Positions 54,514-59,555 of a stretch of DNA of 59,555 bases are shown one piece after another. The first letter of the stretch is position 1; the number at the start of each line of letters is the position of its first letter. The DNA comes from Bacillus sp. MM2020_1 (GTDB taxonomy: Bacteria > Bacillota > Bacilli > Bacillales > Cytobacillaceae). The notes under the pieces were generated by a model. It searched no databases. It saw only the letters and a list, made by a program, of their open reading frames with translations, and was not told the origin of the DNA. The translations under genes were made by a program, and so were the position numbers. The stretch spans positions 1-59,555 of the forward strand of contig JAANMP010000026.1 in NCBI GenBank assembly GCA_011250595.1, read 5' to 3'.

Positions 54514-55659
54514 TTAAAAAGCAGGGTAAAGCCCGCTTAACATTTCATTAGTAACAAGAATAATCTCATCATCGAACGAACGGATTACGGTCCCGTCAGG
54601 CACCTTCACTTCAGAAGGTACAATGGCCCTTTCAATCAAGCAATTATTGCCAATGATCGCATCCGGCATAACGACAGACTCTAAAATAGTGGATCCTTTT
54701 CCAACCGTAACCCCTTGAAAAAGAACGGATTTTTCTATGTCCCCTTCTATCGTACATCCCTCATTAATAAGTGACTCTTTAACTACCGCAGCTGGAGAAA
54801 TATATTGAGGCGGCTGGTTCGGGTTCACGGAATAAATCCTCCATCCGTGATCAAACAAATCTAAATCACACTCTTCTCTTAGTAAATCCATGTTAGCTTC
54901 CCAAAGGCTTTGAACCGTACCAACATCCTTCCAATAGCCTTTAAATGGATAGGCAAATAACTTTTTATTTTCTTCTAACAGCATCGGAATTACATCCTTA
55001 CCAAAATCATGACTCGATTCAGGAACACGGTCATCCATTTCAAGATATTCTTTAAGTATATTCCAGTTAAAAATATAAATGCCCATCGAGGCCAGATTAT
55101 TCTTCGGATTCGCTGGCTTTTCATCAAAATCAACTATTCTTAGTTCCTCGTCTGTATCCATAATTCCAAAACGGCTCGCTTCGTCCCAAGGAACCTCTAT
55201 TAAGGAAATGGTAACGTCAGCCCTTTTTTCAATATGGTACTCAAGCATACTCTCGTAGTTCATTTTGTAAATATGGTCACCTGATAGAATTAGCACATAT
55301 TCTGGCTGGTATTGTTTCAGGTAATTAAGGTTTTGATAAATCGCACTGGCCGTGCCTGTATACCATTTCACCTCGGAAGATTCCGCATAGGGCGGTAAAA
55401 CGGTCACCCCGCCATCCTTACGGTCAAGATCCCATGCACTTCCAATCCCAATATAGGAATTTAATAACAAAGGCTGGTATTGGGTTAAGACCCCAACCGT
55501 ATCAATGCCTGAATTAGCGCAATTGCTTAATGCAAAATCAATTATTCGATATTTACCTCCGAAAGGAACGGCCGGTTTCGCTAAATCCTTTGTCAGCGAA
55601 TTAAGCCTACTACCTTTTCCTCCTGCTAATAACATGGCTACGCACTTCTTCTTTGCCAT
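54514..55659 (-). CDS. glgC: glucose-1-phosphate adenylyltransferase
   Basis: 381-aa enzyme making ADP-glucose. Nucleotide loop [14 protein letters not shown] at residues 10-23 and substrate region [12 protein letters not shown]; a beta-helix domain follows with [17 protein letters not shown] start at ATG 55659 (AAAGGAG and AAAAGGT upstream). It begins 50 nt inside the end of glgB, a long overlap. Confidence 0.95.
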   Translation of the reverse strand: MAKKKCVAMLLAGGKGSRLNSLTKDLAKPAVPFGGKYRIIDFALSNCANSGIDTVGVLTQYQPLLLNSYIGIGSAWDLDRKDGGVTVLPPYAESSEVKWYTGTASAIYQNLNYLKQYQPEYVLILSGDHIYKMNYESMLEYHIEKRADVTISLIEVPWDEASRFGIMDTDEELRIVDFDEKPANPKNNLASMGIYIFNWNILKEYLEMDDRVPESSHDFGKDVIPMLLEENKKLFAYPFKGYWKDVGTVQSLWEANMDLLREECDLDLFDHGWRIYSVNPNQPPQYISPAAVVKESLINEGCTIEGDIEKSVLFQGVTVGKGSTILESVVMPDAIIGNNCLIERAIVPSEVKVPDGTVIRSFDDEIILVTNEMLSGLYPAF

Positions 55660-57550
55660 TACCTTTTCGCTCCTTTCTCTTTTTAACCGGTCTGATGATT
55701 TGAAATCCAAACGGGGGAATTGTTAGATTTAATGAATATGGCTGACCATGGAATGGTTCATCTTCTGCTAAAACAGTCTTTTTATTAACCAATCCAGTAC
55801 CACCGTATTCTATCTGATCACTATTGAAGATTTCGCGATACTCACCTGATTTAGGAACACCAATTCTGTAGACAGGATAGTTGACACCAGTAAAATTGCA
55901 AATAACTACTAATAATTCTTCTGTCTTCTTCCCTTTTCGCAGAAAAGAAAAAATCGATTGGTGACTATTATTGGCATCTATCCATTCGAATCCGTCCTGT
56001 AAATGATCGAGTTCATAGAGTGCCTTAGACCGCTTATAGACTTTAGTTAATAACTTTACATAGGCATTTAACTTTTGGTGCATCTCATAGTCCATTAAGT
56101 TCCAATCAAGCTGTTCTTTATCCTTCCATTCAGCAAACTGGCCAAGTTCAAACCCCATAAATAAGAGTTTTTTTCCCGGGTGGGCAAACATATACCCCAA
56201 CAAAAGCCTAAGCTGCGCAAATTTCTCCCAATAATCTCCCGGCATTTTATCAAGCAATGATTTTTTTCCATGGACCACTTCATCGTGGGAAAATGGCAGC
56301 ATAAAGTTTTCTAAAAAGGCATATAAAAATGAAAAAGTTACATTTGAATGGACATCAGAACGGGAGTAAGGGGGAGTTTCCATATATTCAAGCATGTCAT
56401 TCATCCAGCCCATATTCCATTTATAATCAAAACCAAGCCCACCATATGGAACGGGTGTTGTGACATTTGGGAATTCTGTTGAATCCTCACCAATCATTAA
56501 AAAATGCGGATCATATTCATGAATATGTTGGTTAAGCTTTTTCAAAAAGTCAATTCCAAATGGATTTTCACGCTTCTCATGGGAACCATTTGGCCAGTAA
56601 ATGATATTTGCAACAGCGTCCATTCGAAAACCGTCAATATGGAAATAGTCAATCCAAAATTGGGCATTTGAAATTAGAAAGCTCTGGACCTCTCCTTTCC
56701 CAAGGTCAAAGTTCGCAGTTCCCCAAACGGCATTTTCTCTGTCACTAGCTGTGCTGTAAGAATAAATATGAGTCCCATCAAAACGGTAAAGACCGTGTGC
56801 ATCCTTACAAAAATGACCGGGGACCCAATCAAGAATGACCCCAATACCATGTTGATGAAACTGATCAACAAATTCTTTAAATTCATCGGGTGTCCCGTAC
56901 CTTGAGGTAACAGAAAAGTAACCCGTACCTTGATAGCCCCACGAGGCGTCAAGCGGATGTTCGACAATCGGTAATAACTCTATATGAGTAAATCCGTGCT
57001 CAAGAACGTATGGAATAAGTTCAGATGCCAGTTCTTTATAGGTTAGATACTCGCCATCTTCTTTCTTTTTCCAAGAACCCAAATGCACTTCATAAATGAC
57101 TACCGGCTCTGACAGCAAAGTCTTTTTTCCTCTTCGATTCATCCACTGATTGTCTTGCCAATCAGATTTTTTTAATGAATAAACAATAGATGCTGTATTA
57201 GGTCTTATTTCAGAATAAAAAGCAAATGGATCTGATTTTAGCATCCTCTCACCTGATTGTGTTAAAATCTCATACTTATAAAGCTTACCTGTTAGATCCC
57301 TATTTATAATTAGAATCCATACTCCTTCATCATTAACTTTCTGCAATTCATACCCTTCACCATTCCAGTTATTAAAATCCCCCGCAAGCCTAACCTGCTT
57401 TGCATTAGGGGCCCATACGCAAAATCGTGTATAAACCTGATCGGAATTATTAAAGATATGAGCGCCAAAAAGCTGATGACTTTGGAAGTAATTTCCTTCG
57501 TGAAATAAATGTAACTGATAGTCCGTCGGAAAAAACGTATTCACTGTCAT
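55610..57550 (-). CDS. glgB: 1,4-alpha-glucan branching enzyme
   Basis: 646-aa GH13 enzyme. A CBM48 domain (residues about 30-120) precedes the barrel with [21 protein letters not shown] (nucleophile Asp), [10 protein letters not shown] (acid Glu) and FSHDEVVHG. First gene of glgBCDAP. Start ATG 57550 with GAGGAGA. The tail ([13 protein letters not shown]) is very basic and overlaps glgC. Confidence 0.95.
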   Translation of the reverse strand: MTVNTFFPTDYQLHLFHEGNYFQSHQLFGAHIFNNSDQVYTRFCVWAPNAKQVRLAGDFNNWNGEGYELQKVNDEGVWILIINRDLTGKLYKYEILTQSGERMLKSDPFAFYSEIRPNTASIVYSLKKSDWQDNQWMNRRGKKTLLSEPVVIYEVHLGSWKKKEDGEYLTYKELASELIPYVLEHGFTHIELLPIVEHPLDASWGYQGTGYFSVTSRYGTPDEFKEFVDQFHQHGIGVILDWVPGHFCKDAHGLYRFDGTHIYSYSTASDRENAVWGTANFDLGKGEVQSFLISNAQFWIDYFHIDGFRMDAVANIIYWPNGSHEKRENPFGIDFLKKLNQHIHEYDPHFLMIGEDSTEFPNVTTPVPYGGLGFDYKWNMGWMNDMLEYMETPPYSRSDVHSNVTFSFLYAFLENFMLPFSHDEVVHGKKSLLDKMPGDYWEKFAQLRLLLGYMFAHPGKKLLFMGFELGQFAEWKDKEQLDWNLMDYEMHQKLNAYVKLLTKVYKRSKALYELDHLQDGFEWIDANNSHQSIFSFLRKGKKTEELLVVICNFTGVNYPVYRIGVPKSGEYREIFNSDQIEYGGTGLVNKKTVLAEDEPFHGQPYSLNLTIPPFGFQIIRPVKKRKERKGNGKEEVRSHVISRRKR

Positions 57551-57831
57551 GGCTCTCCTCATCCCCAATGAAAATATGTATTTCAAAAACCAATTATAAT
57601 TGTTAATAATCAATATTCCTCATAAAACTTTTTTATCTTTTCTGACAATAAACGTTGTGCATCGACATTTTCACTCTTAATTTGACAAGCTTCGACAGCG
57701 TTCATCAAATTTTCCATCAGTAATCGTCAAAATTATTTAAAAATTTCTTAAATTTTTTTTGATTTTCGTCCAAAAAAAGTTATTTGATTTTAAATATTAG
57801 ATAGTTCGAAATTAGGATAAATCAATGTAAA

Positions 57832-57845
57832 TGTAAGCGTTATCA
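57832..57845 (-). promoter_or_regulatory. cre-like site upstream of glgB
   Basis: TGTAAGCGTTATCA fits the CcpA operator TGWNANCGNTNWCA at every fixed position. It lies 282 nt before the glgB start. The 57551-58000 gap holds no gene; I found no clear promoter for glgB in it. Confidence 0.5.
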
Positions 57846-58000
57846 GCATTTCCACTAAGGAGAAGATGCTATTAATTGTTATATCGATATAATAATTAAT
57901 ACCGAATATTGTCCTGTTTAAATTTTGTATTTGGGATTAGACCAGATATGGAATGAATGGGATAAGCGAAGAATACTTCATTAAATAGATTTAAACACAA

Positions 58001-58031
58001 AAAAACTGATAACAGTAGGTTATCAGTTTTT
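58001..58031 (-). terminator. terminator of the tRNA cluster
   Basis: AAAAACTGATAAC / GTTATCAGTTTTT, 13-bp stem with 5-nt loop and T run on the minus strand, 6 nt after the last tRNA. Confidence 0.9.
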
Positions 58032-58036
58032 TTGTA

Positions 58037-58108
58037 TGACCCCTACGGGACTCGAACCCGTGTTACCTCCGTGAAAGGGAGGTGTCTTAACCGCTTGACC
58101 AAGGGGCC
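58037..58108 (-). tRNA. tRNA-Glu (UUC)
   Basis: Complete cloverleaf, acceptor GGCCCCT / AGGGGTC, anticodon TTC in CTTTCAC. The 3' CCA is not encoded. Last gene of the cluster. Confidence 0.95.
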
Positions 58109-58115
58109 TTAAATA

Positions 58116-58206
58116 TGGCGGAGAAGGAGGGATTTGAACCCTCGCGCCGGTTACCCGACCTACACCCTTAGCAGGGGCGCCTCTTCAGCCACTTGAGTAC
58201 TTCCCC
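58116..58206 (-). tRNA. tRNA-Ser (GCU)
   Basis: 91 nt with a long variable arm typical of tRNA-Ser; anticodon GCT in CTGCTAA; 3' CCA encoded. Confidence 0.95.
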
Positions 58207-58209
58207 GTT

Positions 58210-58284
58210 TGGCTCCGCAGGTAGGACTCGAACCTACGACCGATCGGTTAACAGCCGATAGCTCTACCACTGAGCTACTGCGGA
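58210..58284 (-). tRNA. tRNA-Asn (GUU)
   Basis: Acceptor TCCGCAG / CTGCGGA, anticodon GTT in CTGTTAA, 3' CCA encoded. Confidence 0.95.
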
Positions 58285-58315
58285 ACAATTAAAGTTGCAG
58301 CTGTGAAGAATTTTA

Positions 58316-58392
<77 letters not shown>

Positions 58393-58398
58393 ATAAAT

Positions 58399-58472
58399 TG
58401 GAGCGGGTGAAGAGAATCGAACTCTCATCATCAGCTTGGAAGGCTGAGGTTTTACCACTAAACTACACCCGC
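58399..58472 (-). tRNA. tRNA-Gly (UCC)
   Basis: Acceptor GCGGGTG / CACCCGC, anticodon TCC in CTTCCAA, 3' CCA encoded. Confidence 0.95.
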
Positions 58473-58488
58473 AAAAGAAAAGTTATTA

Positions 58489-58565
58489 TGGGGCGACTGA
58501 TGGGAATCGAACCCACGAATGCCTGAACCACAATCAGGTGCGTTAACCACTTCGCCACAATCGCC
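58489..58565 (-). tRNA. tRNA-His (GUG)
   Basis: Extra 5' G opposite discriminator C, anticodon GTG in TTGTGGT, 3' CCA encoded. Confidence 0.95.
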
Positions 58566-58590
58566 ATAATAAAAGTCTATTTAATTAAAA

Positions 58591-58666
58591 TGGTGGCTCA
58601 GGACGGAATCGAACCGCCGACACAAGGATTTTCAGTCCTTTGCTCTACCGACTGAGCTACTGAGCC
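58591..58666 (-). tRNA. tRNA-Phe (GAA)
   Basis: Acceptor GGCTCAG / CTGAGCC, anticodon GAA in CTGAAAA, 3' CCA encoded. Confidence 0.95.
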
Positions 58667-58692
58667 AAAACTAAGATGTGAGCCAAAATTAA

Positions 58693-58769
58693 TGGCGGTC
58701 TGGACGGGACTCGAACCCGCGACCTCCTGCGTGACAGGCAGGCATTCTAACCAACTGAACTACCAGACC
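58693..58769 (-). tRNA. tRNA-Asp (GUC)
   Basis: Acceptor GGTCTGG / CCAGACC, anticodon GTC in CTGTCAC, 3' CCA encoded. Confidence 0.95.
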
Positions 58770-58771
58770 AA

Positions 58772-58845
<74 letters not shown>

Positions 58846-58865
58846 ACAATAATAATAAAACAATA

Positions 58866-58958
58866 TGGAGGAGGAAGAGGGATTCGAACCCCCGCGCGGT
58901 GTTACCCGCCTGTCGGTTTTCAAGACCGATCCCTTCAGCCAAACTTGGGTATTCCTCC
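58866..58958 (-). tRNA. tRNA-Ser (UGA)
   Basis: 93 nt with long variable arm; anticodon TGA in CTTGAAA; 3' CCA encoded. Confidence 0.95.
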
Positions 58959-58977
58959 GAAATAAATATGAAGCTAT

Positions 58978-59054
58978 TGGTGGACCTTGTAGGACTCGAA
59001 CCTACGACCGGACGGTTATGAGCCGTCTGCTCTAACCAGCTGAGCTAAAGGTCC
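58978..59054 (-). tRNA. tRNA-Ile2 (CAU, lysidine-modified)
   Basis: CAT anticodon in GGCTCATAACC with acceptor GGACCTT / AAGGTCC. The body matches the Bacillus tRNA that reads AUA after TilS modification rather than either tRNA-Met, and it lies at the Ile position of the trnB order. 3' CCA encoded. Confidence 0.85.
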
Positions 59055-59062
59055 TCAATATT

Positions 59063-59139
59063 TGGTAGCGGCGAAGGGAGTCGAACCCCCGACCTTTCGG
59101 GTATGAACCGAACGCTCTAGCCAGCTGAGCTACACCGCC
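59063..59139 (-). tRNA. elongator tRNA-Met (CAU)
   Basis: Acceptor GGCGGTG, anticodon CAT in GGTTCATACC, 3' CCA encoded. Confidence 0.93.
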
Positions 59140-59157
59140 AAATATATAATTGAATTA

Positions 59158-59233
59158 TGGTGGAGCCTAGCGGGATCGAACCGCTGACCTCCTGCGTGCA
59201 AAGCAGGCGCTCTCCCAGCTGAGCTAAGGCCCC
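59158..59233 (-). tRNA. tRNA-Ala (UGC)
   Basis: Acceptor GGGGCCT / AGGCTCC, anticodon TGC in TTTGCAC, 3' CCA encoded. Confidence 0.95.
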
Positions 59234-59253
59234 AATGAATTATTTGTGAAGAA

Positions 59254-59330
59254 TGGTCGGGAAGACAGGATTCGAACCTGCGACCCCTTGGTCCCAAACC
59301 AAGTGCTCTACCAAGCTGAGCTACTTCCCG
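59254..59330 (-). tRNA. tRNA-Pro (UGG)
   Basis: Acceptor CGGGAAG / CTTCCCG, anticodon TGG in TTTGGGA, 3' CCA encoded. Confidence 0.95.
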
Positions 59331-59334
59331 AAAA

Positions 59335-59408
59335 TGCGCCCTGAGAGATTCGAACTCCCGACCTTTTGATTCGTAGTCAAACACTCTATCCAGCTGAGCT
59401 AAGGGCGC
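59335..59408 (-). tRNA. tRNA-Arg (ACG)
   Basis: Acceptor GCGCCCT / AGGGCGC, anticodon ACG in CTACGAA; A34 is the inosine substrate. CCA is not encoded. Confidence 0.95.
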
Positions 59409-59430
59409 ATATGCATTTAATTTGTTTAAA

Positions 59431-59519
59431 TGGTGCCGAGGACCGGAATCGAACCGGTACGGTAGTCACCTACCGCAGGATTTTAAGTCCTGTGCGTCTG
59501 CCAGTTCCGCCACCCCGGC
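59431..59519 (-). tRNA. tRNA-Leu (UAA)
   Basis: 89 nt with long variable arm, anticodon TAA in CTTAAAA, 3' CCA encoded. Confidence 0.95.
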
Positions 59520-59529
59520 TTAAGATAAT

Positions 59530-59555
59530 TGGAGCGGAAGACGGGATTCGAACCC
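59530..59555 (-). tRNA. tRNA-Gly, partial (cut by the window end)
   Basis: Only the T-arm and acceptor 3' half are present, ending CTTCCGCTCCA. By sequence and by the trnB order this is the second tRNA-Gly, probably GCC; the anticodon lies outside the window. Confidence 0.75.

Overview
The window looks like chromosomal DNA from an AT-rich, spore-forming member of the Bacillaceae. The evidence is a long series of Bacillus-type genes (ytzE, cse60, ytfP, ytgP, ytwF-leuS, ytzC-ytqAB, ytpBA, ytoA, asnB, metK, pckA, ytmBA, ytlACD, ytkD, ytzI, luxS, ytjA, ytiB, menFDHBEC, menA, glgBCDAP), a leuS T-box, an S-box upstream of metK, and a tRNA block in the order of the B. subtilis trnB cluster. An nrfHA ammonia-forming nitrite reductase suggests a soil Neobacillus/Bacillus vireti-like species; the genus is an inference. 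No phage, insertion sequence, CRISPR array or rRNA was seen.

Layout. 1-5.3 kb: ytzE, an amino-acid permease, an ArsR/AHSA1 pair with two operators, an AAA ATPase and a long E. coli-type speD. 5.3-11.4 kb: a dps gene behind a perfect PerR box, a lipoprotein polysaccharide deacetylase, ytzG, ytgP, ytfP, cse60. 11.5-13.4 kb: a three-gene redox operon (Gln/Asn-rich membrane-anchored protein, ApbE flavin transferase with a frameshifted tail, ferric-reductase-like di-heme membrane protein). 13.4-22.2 kb: ytwF, leuS, yttB, a 21-bp periodic ATTCCGCC array, and the nrf operon behind two perfect Crp/Fnr sites. 22.2-40.6 kb: mostly conserved metabolic genes, including SAM metabolism (metK, luxS, speD), pckA with a CcpN-like operator, and an orphan ZnuA with two Zur-like boxes. 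40.8-49.6 kb: the menaquinone pathway. 49.6-57.6 kb: the glycogen operon with an upstream cre. 58.0-59.6 kb: seventeen tRNA genes, the last cut by the window edge.

Menaquinone (men), NrfH/NrfA and the Fnr-type sites fit a respiratory organism that uses nitrite when oxygen is short; NrfH takes electrons from menaquinol. The strongest candidate for something little described is the 11.5-13.4 kb operon: the small protein ends in D-T-T-T-G-G-T, which resembles the D-x-x-[ST]-G-[AG]-[ST] sequence that ApbE enzymes flavinylate, and its neighbours are an ApbE and a membrane heme protein. Together they could form a minimal extracytoplasmic electron-transfer unit.

Two dispersed repeat families (a roughly 175-bp MITE-like element at three sites and a bcr-like GCGCAAGCG element at two sites plus a fragment) sit between genes and show paired base changes between copies, consistent with conserved hairpins.
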